64,000 nucleotides of DNA. Source: Paenibacillus sp. P25 (GTDB lineage: Bacteria > Bacillota > Bacilli > Paenibacillales > NBRC-103111). Positions 25,822-35,100 of the stretch are shown here, one piece after another. The stretch is from contig CP085629.1 in the NCBI GenBank assembly GCA_024704175.1, positions 6,489,001 through 6,553,000 of the forward strand, given 5' to 3'. The first letter of the stretch is position 1; every line of letters begins with the position of its first letter. A model generated the notes under the pieces. The model did no database searches and was not told the DNA's origin. It saw only the letters and a list, made by a program, of their open reading frames with translations. Both the position numbers and the translations under genes were made by a program.

Positions 25822-26498
25822 ATGACGAAAATCATGATAGTAGACGACGATCCCCATATCCGGGAGCTGGTGAAGGTGTTCCTGCGGAAGGAAGGCTTCG
25901 AGCTCTACGAAGCGGCGGACGGAGTGCAGGCGTTATCCTTGCTGGAAACGGTGAAGGCGGATCTTGTCATCCTGGATATTATGATGCCGAACATGGACGG
26001 CTGGGAGCTGTGCCGCGAGCTGCGCGAGCATTACGATCTGCCGCTTCTCATGCTCACGGCCAAAGGGGAGACCTCGCAGAAGGTCAAGGGCTTCGAGCTC
26101 GGGACAGACGATTACCTCGTCAAGCCGTTCGAGCCGGCGGAGCTGGCGGCCCGGGTGAAGGCGCTGCTCAAGCGCTACCGGATCGCCGCCTCGCAGACAG
26201 TGCAGGTCGGGGAGCCGCTGCTCGACCGCAAATCGTTCGAGGTGACAGTGAACGGGCAGAGCCTGACAGCCGCCGCTGAAGGAGTTCGAGCTCTTGTTTA
26301 AGCTCGCCAGCTACCCGGGACGGACAGTCGCCGCGGGAGCAACTGATCGAAGAGATCTGGGGCTACGATTACGACGGAAACGAGCGGACGGTCGATGTGC
26401 ATATTAACCGGTCGCGGGACCGGTTTCCGGAGGAGCGGCATTCATTCCGCATCCGGACCATCCGCGGGCTCGGGTACCGGCTGGAGACCAAGCCATGA
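25822..26498 (+). pseudogene. OmpR family response regulator, frameshifted in the DNA-binding domain
   Basis: The receiver domain is intact: IMIVDDDPHI (acidic pocket), the phosphoacceptor Asp in VILDIMMP, the Thr in LTAKGE and the Lys in LVKPF. The winged-helix output domain begins VGEPLLDRKSFEV and shifts frame near 26275 to LPLKEFELLFKLASYPGRTV, then again near 26333 to REQLIEEIWGYDYDGNERTV and DVHINRSRDRF. It ends GLGYRLETKP with TGA overlapping the kinase start (ATGA at 26495). Restored length is about 225. It is the first gene of a two-component operon. Confidence 0.83.
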
Positions 26499-27870
26499 AG
26501 AAAGTGAAGATGGTGCTGGGTGTTGCCGGGGTGCTCTGCTGGCTGATTTCGATTTGGACCGTTTCGTATGCGGCGATCGCTTTCGTTGCCGAAGGGTTAA
26601 GCCAAAAGTCCGTCTGGCAGGATATGCTGGCCAACGGCCGGAGTATGGACGCCCCCAGCCTGGAGTCGGCGGACCGGTCGCTGCAGCGGCTGGCCCTGCT
26701 GAGGCAGGAGAAGCTCGTGCTGGTCGGCCCGGAGGGCGGCCGGCAAGGCTACGGCGCCGGGGCGGACGAATTCATGCGGCGACTCGCTCCTGATGCTGTG
26801 CGGGAGGTGCTTGCGGGCGGCGTATGGACGCAGTACAGCCGCGCTCTTCCCTGGAAGGGCGGAGATGCGGTCACCGGCCAACAGATTCTGATCGGCGGTA
26901 AAGCATACGCCCTGTTCACCCAAGCGGCAACCCCGCCGCTTCTCACGCATTATGACCGCTATTTATATACTTCGCCGCTGGCCATGGTCGTATTATTCCT
27001 CTGGGGCACGCTGTTCGGCAAGCGCCATGCCCATATCCAGATATTCAAGAATGTCATCGATGCCATGCGGCGGATCGCCAAAGGCGATTTCCAGGTGAGC
27101 CTGGAGAAGGGAAAGCAGGCGGAGGGCGTATTCGGCGAGCTGGTGGACAGCATCAACCATATGGCCGGCGAGCTGAACCAGATGGAGAAGCTGCGCCAGG
27201 AGTTTATATCGAACGTATCGCACGAAATCCAGTCCCCGCTTACCTCGATCAACGGGTTCGTCCGGGCGCTGCAGCAGGAAGGGCTGACCGAGGAGGAGCG
27301 CACCCGCTACTTGAGCATTATCGAGACGGAGAGCGCAAGGCTGTCCAAGATCAGCGACAATCTGCTCAAGCTGACCTCCCTGGAATCCAACCACCATCCG
27401 TTCGAGCCGCAGCGCTACCGGCTGGATAAGCGGCTGCGGAGGATTATCCTGGCCTGTGAGCCGCAGTGGGATGAGAAGGGCCTTGAGATGGAGATCGACC
27501 TGGAGGAAACGGAGCTGACGGCAGACGAGGACCTGCTCAGCCAGGTGTGGATCAATCTCCTCCATAACGCGATCAAGTTCACGCCCCAGGGCGGGCGGAT
27601 CGGCATTCATCTTCAGCGCAGCGGGGAGGCGGCGGAGGTCCGGCTGTCGGATACGGGGATCGGCATTTCGGCGGAGGACCTTCCGCATATTTTCGAGCGT
27701 TTCTTTAAGGCGGATGTCTCGCGGGAACGCTCCAAGGGAGGCGACGGGCTCGGGCTGTCCATCGTGAAGAAAATCGTCGAGCTGCATCACGGCACGATCC
27801 GCGCGGAGAGCACGCCGGGGAAGGGACCCTGTTTACCGTGACCCTGCCTCTGCGGATGGAGCAAACTTAG
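26495..27870 (+). CDS. Sensor histidine kinase; last codons frameshifted
   Basis: The membrane kinase has an N-terminal helix (about residues 5-30), an extracytoplasmic loop of roughly 120 residues, a second helix near residue 165, a HAMP-like linker, the H-box ISNVSHEIQSPLTSI, an N-box NLLHNAIKFT, and G-boxes DTGIGIS and GDGLGLSIV. The frame stops at 27841 as CLP, but one frame over it reads TLFTVTLPLRMEQT to TAG at 27870, the usual end of the ATPase domain. It is co-translated with the response regulator (ATGA overlap). Signal unknown. Confidence 0.87.
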
Positions 27871-27873
27871 AGC

Positions 27874-28459
27874 CTATTCTCCATGAGCAAGCGGCTCATC
27901 CGTGAGCGAACGGACGAAGTGTTCATCCAGCAGGGCATGCCGGTTCAGCGGCCGGTACCAGATCGGACCGTAAACCAGATCGGCCAGAAGCTCCAGATCG
28001 CTGTTCCGCCGCAGCTCCCCGAAGGATGCCGCGCTGAAGGATGCCGATCAGCGCGCCGCGGCGCGAAGCGATGAACGTCTCCCTGAAGTCTTTCGCAAAA
28101 TCGGGATTCAGCTGCGCCTCGGCCATTAAACAGCGCATAATGTCCCCCGATTGTCCGTTCAGAGAGCTGCACGTTTTGCCAATAAACTGAAGCAAATCCG
28201 ATGAAAGCGAGCCGGTATCCGGGTCGCCGATTTGCGTTTCCGCATACCTTCTCTGCACCTCCATCACGATGGAGGGGACGTTCGGCCACCAGCGGTATAA
28301 GGTCGGCTTTCCTACCCCGGCCGCCTTGGCGATGCCCTCCATCGTTAAATTCCGGTAGCCCGTCGTGCCCAGCAGCGTTTGAGCCGCCGCCAGCACCGCT
28401 TCCCATGCCTCTTTGCTTCTTGGCCGTCCGGCCGCGTTTTTCTTCTGTTTATCATCCAT
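27874..28459 (-). pseudogene. TetR family repressor, C-terminal part frameshifted
   Basis: The N-terminal helix-turn-helix is typical (NLTMEGIAKAAGVGKPTLYRWW). The ligand-binding part follows (GDIMRCLMAEAQLNPDFAKD). Near 28025 the frame shifts. In the other frame the sequence continues LRRNSDLELLADLVYGPIWYRPL and ends LTDEPLAHGE at TAG 27876-27874, as usual for this subgroup. Restored length is about 194. It is divergent from the SDR gene, with a perfect palindrome between them, so it probably represses that gene and itself. Confidence 0.83.
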
Positions 28460-28495
28460 AGGTGCAGCCCCACTAGAAAAAATTTCAAACCCCTA

Positions 28496-28525
28496 TTTAC
28501 TTTACGTTACGTAACGTATTATAAT
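28496..28525 (+). promoter_or_regulatory. SDR promoter with TetR-type palindrome in the spacer
   Basis: TTTACT (28496-28501) and TATAAT (28520-28525) are separated by 18 bp. The perfect 14-bp palindrome ACGTTACGTAACGT (28504-28517) fills the spacer, a classic repression arrangement for the divergent TetR protein. Confidence 0.85.
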
Positions 28526-28572
28526 GCAAATATCAAATCAAATCAATCTTGGGATGAGAGGCGGAGGTAACT

Positions 28573-29298
28573 ATGGAAAAGAGCTTTAAAGGTCAGCGCG
28601 TTATTGTGATGGGCGGAACATCGGGAATCGGTCTTGCGGCGGCCCGCATGCTTGCGGAGTCCGGAGCGGAGGTCATCGTGACCGGACGCGATCAAGCCAA
28701 ATTGGACGAGGCGCTGCAGCTTCTCGGGCCCCGGTCCGGAGGAGAGCGGCTGGATGCAGCTTCCCCGGAAGAGCTGAAGGCTTTCTTTGAGCGCCAAGGC
28801 CGCTTCGATCACTTGATTATCTCCGTCTCAGGGGCCAAAGGGGCGGGAAGCTTCCGCGAGCTTGCTTTAAGCGATCTGCGGGCAGGCTTCGAAGCCAAGT
28901 TCTGGCCGCAAATCACCTCCGCCCAGCTGAGCCTGGAAACGCTAAGTCCCACCGGCTCCATCACCTTCATTACCGCGATTTCCGCCCGCAGCATCTCTCC
29001 GGGCATCTCGGGTCTGGCCGCCATCAACGCCGCTCTGGAAGCGATGGTGCCCAATCTGGCGCTGGAGCTTGCGCCGATCCGCGTCAACGCTGTTTCCCCG
29101 GGCGTGGTGAATACGTCTTGGTGGAACTGGATGCCGGAGGAGCAGCGGTCGGCCGCATTGAACCACTATGCGTCGCAGGCGCCTGTAGGCCGGGTGGGAG
29201 AGCCGGAAGATATCGCCAAGGCGATCTGCTATGTGGTCGACAATACCTTCGTTACCGGGACCGTACTGGAGGCGGACGGCGGACTGCGTTTGAAATAA
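28573..29298 (+). CDS. Atypical SDR-family protein lacking the Tyr-Lys catalytic pair
   Basis: The 241-residue Rossmann-fold protein has the cofactor motif MGGTSGIG and the C-terminal PGVVNTSWWNW and FVTGTVLEADGG segments of classical SDRs. The usual Y-x-x-x-K catalytic pair is absent: the region after TAISARS reads SPGISGLAAINAALEAM, with no Tyr or Lys. Such variants exist and may use a different mechanism or have lost activity. ATG 28573 follows GGAGG. It is regulated, by inference, by the divergent TetR protein. Confidence 0.83.
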   Translation: MEKSFKGQRVIVMGGTSGIGLAAARMLAESGAEVIVTGRDQAKLDEALQLLGPRSGGERLDAASPEELKAFFERQGRFDHLIISVSGAKGAGSFRELALSDLRAGFEAKFWPQITSAQLSLETLSPTGSITFITAISARSISPGISGLAAINAALEAMVPNLALELAPIRVNAVSPGVVNTSWWNWMPEEQRSAALNHYASQAPVGRVGEPEDIAKAICYVVDNTFVTGTVLEADGGLRLK

Positions 29299-29450
29299 GT
29301 CGGCATCCTTATTAAAACATATTTGTAGTGAAAAATCGGCTCTGATCTCCTTCGCTGTATGGCGGGCGGGGAGCGGAGTCTTTTTTTCGTTGTCAAACAT
29401 CGCGGTTCATGTTAGATTATGGAAAACCATAAGTGCTGGGAGGTATGAGG

Positions 29451-30101
29451 ATGTCGAATGAGAACCCCATGATGCTGTCGTTTCCGGAGAGCTTTGAAAC
29501 CGGACGCCTGCTCATTCGCTCCCCTTTATACGGGGATGGATTGGCGGTCAATCAAGCGATTCACGAAAGCATAGAAGAGCTTAGGCCCTGGATGCCTTGG
29601 GCGCAATCGCTGCCTGCACCGGAAGAGACGGAGCTCAACATAAGGAAGGCCCGCATCAGCTTCATGGAAAGAACCGATCTGCGGCTTCTCCTGTTTCATA
29701 AAGAATCGGGGGAATTCGTCGGATCGAGCGGCCTTCACCGCATCAACTGGGCATCACGGAAATTCGAAATCGGCTATTGGCTCCGCACCTCCCGGGCCGG
29801 ACAAGGGCTGATGACGGAGGCAGTGAACGGGATTACCGATTTTGCCGTCCGGGAGCTCGGGGCGAACCGGATCGAAATCCGGTGCGACTCCCGAAACGAA
29901 CGCGACCGGAAAGTGGCGGAACGGGCGGGGTATACGCTGGAAGCCGTTTTGCGGGGCGATGAATGCGATGTATCCGGGGAACTCAGCGATACGCTGGTAT
30001 TTGCCAAGGTCAGGGGGCTGAGTTTTGAGAAGGGGAACCTGAAATGGCTAGGGCGGCCGCAACGGGCTTCAAGCTTAGATCAGCTCTTGGCGGGCTCTTA
30101 A
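29451..30101 (+). CDS. GNAT acetyltransferase (RimJ/RimL-like); C-terminal tail doubtful
   Basis: The GNAT fold is clear: FETGRLLIRSP, GEFVGSSGLHRINW, FEIGYWLRTSRAGQGLMTEAV (acetyl-CoA loop) and NRIEIRCDSRNERDRKVAERAGY. RimJ-like enzymes acetylate N-termini or amines; the substrate is not predictable. ATG 29451 is nine bases after GGGAGG; an ATG at 29445 is too close. Family proteins usually end near LVFAKVR, whereas here the frame runs about 30 more residues into the converging transporter gene. A one-base shift near 30010 would give a stop at once, so the tail is probably artificial. Confidence 0.83.
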   Translation: MSNENPMMLSFPESFETGRLLIRSPLYGDGLAVNQAIHESIEELRPWMPWAQSLPAPEETELNIRKARISFMERTDLRLLLFHKESGEFVGSSGLHRINWASRKFEIGYWLRTSRAGQGLMTEAVNGITDFAVRELGANRIEIRCDSRNERDRKVAERAGYTLEAVLRGDECDVSGELSDTLVFAKVRGLSFEKGNLKWLGRPQRASSLDQLLAGS

Positions 30102-31314
30102 ATATTTGTATAAAAAGCAGCCCGAGACGGCGCAGATCAACGCGCACAGCCCGATAAACCCGTACCCGGCCTGAAGCCCGCGCAGCAGGCCGGCTTCCGT
30201 TTCGCCGCCGAAGAGGTGCTTGACGTCGCTGATGACGGCGCCGATCGCGTAGTTGCCGATCACAGTCGCCGATCCCCATCAGCGTCACGGTGAAGGTGAT
30301 GGCCGTTTCGCTGCCCTTGACATACCTCCTGGCAATGAATGCCATGACGGTGGGGTAGATCATCGAGATGCCGATCCCGGACGCGGCGAACAGAAAGGCC
30401 AGCGGCTCGCCTCCCCAGATCGCCAGGAAGGTGCAGAGGGCCGAGAACCCGGAGAACAGGATCAGCGACAGATTGAAGCCGATCCGATCCGTGACCGGCC
30501 CCAGCAGGAGCCTTCCCAGCGAGAAGCACACGAAGAACGCGGACAGCATGCCGGAGGCCGAGAGGGTGTCCCACTTGTAGGCTTTTTCCAGAAAATTGAC
30601 AAGCCATGCCCCTACCGCAAGCTCCGATACGACCCCCGACGACAGGATAAGTACCATCAGCCATAGCGCCGGGTCGCGAACCAGCGTGGTTAGCGGGGTT
30701 CTGTCCTCCTGCGGCAGATCGTCTCCCGGGAACCGGCCGAGCCCCGCCGGAATCATCGGCAGCACGGACAGGGACAGCATGATAAGGTACATCATACGCC
30801 AATCGACCGGATGCCCGAACAGGCCGGCCGACATCAGGCCCGAGGCCAGCACAGGGGCGGCGATGGAGCTCAGACCGTAAAAGAAATGGGACAGGTTCAT
30901 CATGGTCCCGGTGTTCTTCACAAAAATACGGGCTCCCAGAATGGCGAGAGCGATCTCCAGGATGCCGTTGCCGATGTACAGGAAAAAGTATGAAGCGGAA
31001 AATAACGGATAGCTCCGCGAGAAGTAGATGAAGAGGCCCGAAACCGCCATAGATCCAAAGGCCATCAGGCTCACGGCTTTGATCCCCAGCTTGCGGGTGA
31101 GGTAAGCCGTAAAAGAGCAGGCGAGCAAGTAACCGAGCGAATTGAGCGACAGCAAGGTGCCGAGCTGCTGCTCATCCAGGCGGTAGTCGGATTGAATCTG
31201 CGGTATGGCCGGGCCTTTAATATTTTCGGATAAGCCAAAAACAATGAATCCCACAAAGATGGTGGCCAGCTGCAGAGCGTATGCTGCATTCCACCCGCGA
31301 AAGCGTTTGTTCAT
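30075..31314 (-). pseudogene. MFS transporter, frameshifted before the last helices
   Basis: The 12-helix transporter starts at ATG 31314 (MNKRFRGWNAAYALQLATIF, CAGGAG upstream). Conserved features are GPAIPQIQSDYRL, the loop AYLTRKLGIKAV and GRLLLGPVTDRIGF. The frame is lost near 30262 after TLMGIG and resumes as VIGNYAIGAVISDVKH to the stop at 30075. One extra base explains it. Restored length is about 413. The protein resembles FucP/Bsc6-type or drug MFS proteins; the substrate is not assignable. Its end overlaps the GNAT gene. Confidence 0.8.
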
Positions 31315-31377
31315 CGGTTTCTCCTGATTCCGGTGCAATTTACATTCTTTTACGCTTCTTGGCGGGATTTGTTGCGC

Positions 31378-31410
31378 AAAAAAAGACCTCCCCGGCTTGA
31401 TTCGAGGAGG
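31378..31410 (-). terminator. Minus-strand terminator after the 31517-32193 gene pair
   Basis: An 8-bp stem with one wobble (31403-31410 with 31387-31394) is followed on the minus strand by seven T (31384-31378). Confidence 0.8.
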
Positions 31411-31516
31411 AGAAAAAAGGTTAGGTCCATCATATAAAACAAATGTAACCATTCTGTGACCGTCCGTTTATTTATTCTTAAAGGAAAAAATGAACATCCT
31501 CGCGCGGAAAGTAAGC

Positions 31517-32099
31517 TTATCCGCCGATGCCGAGCACGTCGGTTACGAGCGAAAGGACCAGGAGCAGGGCCATGACGGCCGCCGGCCACCCATGCGCGGG
31601 AAGCATTCAGGCCGCTGACACGGGTTCGGGCTAGTGCGGAACGGAAATAGAGCAGGCCTCCGGCGGCGATCAGCGGCGCTTCCAGCGGCGTGCTCAGCCA
31701 CGGGATTGCCCAGAGGCCGAAGCCAAGCAGCGGCAGATGCCCCCAGTTCCCGGGGAGGATCGGCATGTCGGCGCGGTGCACGAGCAGATCCAGCGACCAG
31801 TGGCTGAATACCACGGCGCCCAGCATAAGGCCTCCGCGCCGGCCCCAGGCTTTGCCGGCGGCGAGTCCGGCCACGGCGGCGATGAGCGGCGCGCCCAGCA
31901 GCGAATGGGTGTAGTCGGCGTGAATGATCGCTTCCCCGTAGCCGTTCCCGCCAGCTGGCTCGATGGTCTCCACGCCGGTCAGCAGCAAAGGGACGAAGAC
32001 GACATCGAGCAGCTGGGTTCCGAGCATCAGCGCCCAGAGCGGGAGCTCCGGTCGCCTGGCTTTCACGGCGGCGGCGAGTCCGAAATGTCCTGCGAACAT
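31517..32099 (-). pseudogene. Membrane protein, YdjM/metal-dependent-hydrolase-like, C-terminal frameshift
   Basis: The membrane protein starts MFAGHFGLAAAVKARRPELP and has about five helices. His/Asp residues sit at helix ends (H in FAGH, D in LLDVVF, HADYTHS, SHWSLDLLVHRADMP), the layout of YdjM/DUF457-like putative metal-dependent hydrolases. Near 31585 the frame shifts; the correct end reads VMALLLVLSLVTDVLGIGG and stops at TAA 31517, about 193 residues. As sequenced it would run on through the terminator. It is co-translated with a 30-residue upstream peptide. Confidence 0.7.
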
Positions 32100-32100
32100 A

Positions 32101-32193
32101 TCAGCGCGCCTCCTTCCCGGGTGAAGCCGTAAGCCGGGCGTCGAGCCAGCCGCAAAGAACGGTAAACAGAAGGATAAAAATAATAAAGCTCAT
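32101..32193 (-). CDS. 30-residue single-helix membrane peptide
   Basis: ATG 32193 has AAAGGAG eight bases upstream. The product begins MSFIIFILLFTVLCGWLDAR, a likely transmembrane helix, then a short charged tail ending PGKEAR. Its stop lies one base before the ATG of the membrane hydrolase-like gene (TGA-T-ATG), a tight coupling that argues it is real. Function is unknown; it may be a small subunit or stabiliser of its neighbour. Confidence 0.65.
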   Translation of the reverse strand: MSFIIFILLFTVLCGWLDARLTASPGKEAR

Positions 32194-32272
32194 AAGGGCT
32201 TCTCCTTTGGGAGTCCGGTCGCAGGCCGGCTCCGTTTTTTTCTGAAACGGCTGGCGGCTGATCCATCCGGTT

Positions 32273-32962
32273 CTATACGGTCGTTATGCCGTTACGGATG
32301 GTTTTGGACATTTTCTCGACGTATTCCTCCAGTTGCTCCGCCGCGTTGATTACGGGGCCGCCGTGGCATACTTCCAATCTTGCGGGCTTCAGCCGGCCAA
32401 TGATCATACTGCTTTGCAGGGTTTCCCTCATATCGGGCGTGAACAAAGGACGGCGCAGTTTCCCGCCCTTCGAGCTGAATAAATCCCCGGCCAGCAGAAC
32501 TTGATCCTTCTCATGATAATAAACGACATGACCCGGCGAATGGCCCGGAGTATGGTAGGGTGCCAAGCGGCCGATGGGAAGAAGGGTGCCGTTCCCGTCC
32601 TCTTGAAGCGCCCGGGCCGTTCCTTTCTCAAGGGTCGCCGAGGCTTTCTTCCGGCTGGAATAAGGGATCTCTCCTTCCAAATAAGGGAGCTCGATAGGGT
32701 GAGCGTAAACCGGAACCGGGTTCGTTGTGATGATCGGCTTGATACCTCCTGCGTGATCGGGATGGCCGTGGGTGAGCACAATCCTTTGCAGCGATCCGGC
32801 TTGAAGCCGCTCGATGAATTTCAGAATGCCTTTGGCCATGACCGGTATGCCGGTATCCACCAATGTGACTCCGCCTTCTTCCACAACGACCCAAACGTGA
32901 ATCGGGATGACCATCCATAGCTTCAAGCTCCAAATATGCTCCGAGACCCGTTCCGCTTTCAT
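32273..32962 (-). CDS. MBL fold metallo-hydrolase
   Basis: The 229-residue metallo-beta-lactamase fold hydrolase has the metal-binding motif LTHGHPDHAGG (HxHxDH), the third-motif His in TPGHSPGH, the bridging Asp in LLAGDLFS, and the final His in VCHGGP. The fold acts on thioesters, lactones, phosphodiesters and others; the substrate is not clear. ATG 32962 starts MKAERVSEHIW. It lies 6 bases downstream of the tetR gene on the same strand, so the two form an operon. Confidence 0.88.
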   Translation of the reverse strand: MKAERVSEHIWSLKLWMVIPIHVWVVVEEGGVTLVDTGIPVMAKGILKFIERLQAGSLQRIVLTHGHPDHAGGIKPIITTNPVPVYAHPIELPYLEGEIPYSSRKKASATLEKGTARALQEDGNGTLLPIGRLAPYHTPGHSPGHVVYYHEKDQVLLAGDLFSSKGGKLRRPLFTPDMRETLQSSMIIGRLKPARLEVCHGGPVINAAEQLEEYVEKMSKTIRNGITTV

Positions 32963-32968
32963 TCGCCT

Positions 32969-33598
32969 TCATCTCCCGTTTAATTTTTGTTTAAAGCCGA
33001 GCAGCAGGACTTCTACCGTTTCTTCAAAAGTGGACTCCAAGCGGCTCAACAAATCCGTAAGCGGCTCTTCCGACTGAGCGTAGGTGCTGACGATGCCGTG
33101 CAGGGTATAAAAATAGATCCGGCCGCAGGTGAGCAAGCGGCGGTCGTCGTCTTGCAGTCCCAGGCAGCGCTGAACCTGCCGCTGAATCAGGCCGAACAGC
33201 TCGAACCGCAGCTTGTTGATGGCTAGGGCCGGCTCTTTTTCTTCAACCGAGGTTCCTTTGGTCACAAAAATGACGGTATACATATTTTTATGACGCAGGC
33301 AAAAGCGGATGAACTCCTGGCTCATTTCTTTTAATTGACCTTCCGGGGAAAGCCCTTCCCGGCTTGCGATGTCTTCGAATTGCCGCTTCATTTCCTGCAG
33401 CGGCGGCGTGGAGAGCTCGTGAAGCGGCTCCTCCTTGTCCTTGAAATAGATATAGATGGTCGTATGGGAGCGACCTGCCTCCTTGGCGATTTCCCGCATG
33501 GTGACCGTATGGAATCCCCGTTCGGCGAACAGCCGGCCGGCGGCCGACAGGATCGCGTTCCTCGTCTCCTCCGACCGGAGCTTCTGTCTTGTTGTCAT
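32969..33598 (-). CDS. TetR family repressor
   Basis: The intact 209-residue regulator has the helix-turn-helix VTMREIAKEAGRSHTTIYIYF and a helical ligand-binding domain. ATG 33598 (MTTRQKLRSEETRN) is preferred over the upstream GTG at 33610 because GAGGTG is correctly spaced. It is the first gene of an operon with the MBL hydrolase. Three tandem AACCRTTGGTT sites lie in and after its promoter, so autoregulation is likely; the ligand may be the hydrolase substrate (inferred). Confidence 0.88.
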   Translation of the reverse strand: MTTRQKLRSEETRNAILSAAGRLFAERGFHTVTMREIAKEAGRSHTTIYIYFKDKEEPLHELSTPPLQEMKRQFEDIASREGLSPEGQLKEMSQEFIRFCLRHKNMYTVIFVTKGTSVEEKEPALAINKLRFELFGLIQRQVQRCLGLQDDDRRLLTCGRIYFYTLHGIVSTYAQSEEPLTDLLSRLESTFEETVEVLLLGFKQKLNGR

Positions 33599-33635
33599 CT
33601 GGATCGGCACCTCATTTACTCTGGCTCATTATTGG

Positions 33636-33692
33636 TAACCATTGGTTTATAACCGTTGGTTATATAGTAACCGTTGGTTATTTTATTGTCAA
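33636..33692 (-). promoter_or_regulatory. tetR promoter with three tandem operators
   Basis: On the minus strand TTGACA (33692-33687) and TACTAT (33669-33664) are separated by 17 bp. TAACCRTTGGTTW repeats occur at 33636-33648, 33650-33662 and 33668-33680. On the plus strand TTGGTT (33656) and TATTTT (33679) could form a weaker divergent promoter under the same operators. Confidence 0.8.
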
Positions 33693-33727
33693 GAGATCAA
33701 AACGAAATTGGGCCGAGGAGGAATTTT

Positions 33728-33817
33728 ATGAAACATTTGGTATATACTGAACGTTTTTTAACTATATGGCCTTGCGGTTCATTTCCTTTGAGGAGGGGGT
33801 CCAAGTGGACGCTTTAA
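33728..33817 (+). CDS. Possible 29-residue peptide
   Basis: ATG 33728 has a strong GAGGAGG upstream. The product (MKHLVYTERFLTIWPCGSFP...) has no recognised feature and overlaps the start of the next small gene by 13 bases. It may act as a leader coupling translation to the 34-residue membrane peptide, or be spurious. Confidence 0.3.
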   Translation: MKHLVYTERFLTIWPCGSFPLRRGSKWTL

Positions 33818-33909
33818 GATTCTTCTCGTACCTTGCTTATCAATTCTTGTTTTGGGTGCTCGTTGTTTTGGCCGCTCTTGTGTTATACAACAAATTGTTC
33901 AGAAGATGA
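33805..33909 (+). CDS. 34-residue single-helix membrane peptide
   Basis: GTG 33805 is preceded by GAGGAGGGGG. The product begins MDALRFFSYLAYQFLFW and continues VLVVLAALVLYNKLFRR: one transmembrane helix with a basic cytoplasmic end. It is divergent from the tetR-MBL operon, whose operators could also control it. Similar tiny membrane proteins exist widely, but no family is assigned. Confidence 0.5.
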   Translation: MDALRFFSYLAYQFLFWVLVVLAALVLYNKLFRR

Positions 33910-33980
33910 TTTCAGCTGCAGCGACTCCTATGGATATATAATTGCACGCCGTGCCGGGTTTTTGATGTATCCTAACCTTA

Positions 33981-33994
33981 TGCAAACGTTTTAG
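33981..33994 (+). promoter_or_regulatory. cre-like site upstream of the oxidoreductase gene
   Basis: TGCAAACGTTTTAG resembles the CcpA catabolite-response element (TGWAANCGNTNWCA) with a central AACGTT dyad. It lies 20 bases before the start codon, where CcpA or another LacI-type protein could block transcription. Confidence 0.5.
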
Positions 33995-34014
33995 AAAAGA
34001 AGGGAGAACGGTAC

Positions 34015-35100
34015 ATGGGGCATCAGGCGGCACAGTTCATCATCATTGGAGGTGCGGGCTTCCGGGCGCAGTATTTCCTGCGGATCGCTCAGGCGCTTCC
34101 GGAGCAGGTTCGTGTAAGCGGTATGGTGGTCCGGGATGCGGATAAGGGGCTCGCCATGGAAAAGCAATGGGGCGTACCGACCTACCGGTCGCTTGACCAG
34201 CTACCGGGCAGCATCAACCCGGACTTCGCGGTAGTTTCGGTCAGCGGGGGCGCGGCACCGGGGTATTTGGTCGAACTCGCGGAGAGAGGTATCCCGGTTC
34301 TGGCGGAGACGCCGCCGGCACCGGATTTGGAAGGGATGATCCGGCTCTATGAGCGGCTCACGGAATTGGGGGCGAAAGTGCAGGTGGCGGAGCAGTACCA
34401 GTTCCAGCCGATGCACGCCGCAAGGCAAACGGTGATCGGTCTGGGGCTCTTGGGCCATGTAACGCAGGCGACCGTCTCGATCTCGCAGACGTATCATGCC
34501 GTCAGCCTCATGCGGAGAATGCTCGGCATCGGCTTTGAAGACGCGGTCATCCGCGGCATGCGGTTCGAGTCGCCGGTCATTGCGGGCCCGGACCGCAGCG
34601 GTCCGCCCCGGGAGGAGCGGATCATTACCGAGCCGCGGGATTTGGCATGGCTGGATTTTGGAGGGAAGCTTGCCGTTTACGATTTCGCCAAGGATCAGCA
34701 CCGTTCGTGGATCCGGTCCAATCATTTGTCGGTGCGCGGCGACCGCGGGGAACTGTTTGACCGCCGGCTGAGCGTATTATCCGATTATGCGACGCCGTTG
34801 CATTTGGAGCTGAAGCGGATCAACAGCGGGGAAGAGGAGAACCAGGAGGGCCACTATATGCAAGGCATTATGGCCGGTGAACGGTGGGTCTACCGGAATC
34901 CTTTCGCCCCGGCGAGGCTCTATGACGATGAGATCGCCATCGCCACCTGCTTAAGGAAGATGGCGGAATATGCGGCGGACGGGCCGGAGTTTTACAGTCT
35001 GGCGGAGGCCTGCCAGGACCATTACCTCGGTCTGCTGATCCAGCAGGCGATCGGCACGGGCGAGACCGTCCGCTCGGTCCGCCAGCCTTGGGCCCGGTAG
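34015..35100 (+). CDS. Gfo/Idh/MocA family oxidoreductase
   Basis: The intact 361-residue protein has an N-terminal Rossmann fold (FIIIGGAGFRAQYFLRIAQA) and the family's substrate-binding C-terminal domain. The usual conserved segment E-K-P is changed: LAETPPAPD replaces CEKPLA, so the Lys that normally serves catalysis is missing. The central EQYQFQPMHAAR region fits the family. Members oxidise sugars or inositols with NAD(P). ATG 34015 is preceded by AAGGGAG. It is followed by a GC-rich hairpin and over 1 kb without recognised genes. Confidence 0.83.
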   Translation: MGHQAAQFIIIGGAGFRAQYFLRIAQALPEQVRVSGMVVRDADKGLAMEKQWGVPTYRSLDQLPGSINPDFAVVSVSGGAAPGYLVELAERGIPVLAETPPAPDLEGMIRLYERLTELGAKVQVAEQYQFQPMHAARQTVIGLGLLGHVTQATVSISQTYHAVSLMRRMLGIGFEDAVIRGMRFESPVIAGPDRSGPPREERIITEPRDLAWLDFGGKLAVYDFAKDQHRSWIRSNHLSVRGDRGELFDRRLSVLSDYATPLHLELKRINSGEEENQEGHYMQGIMAGERWVYRNPFAPARLYDDEIAIATCLRKMAEYAADGPEFYSLAEACQDHYLGLLIQQAIGTGETVRSVRQPWAR

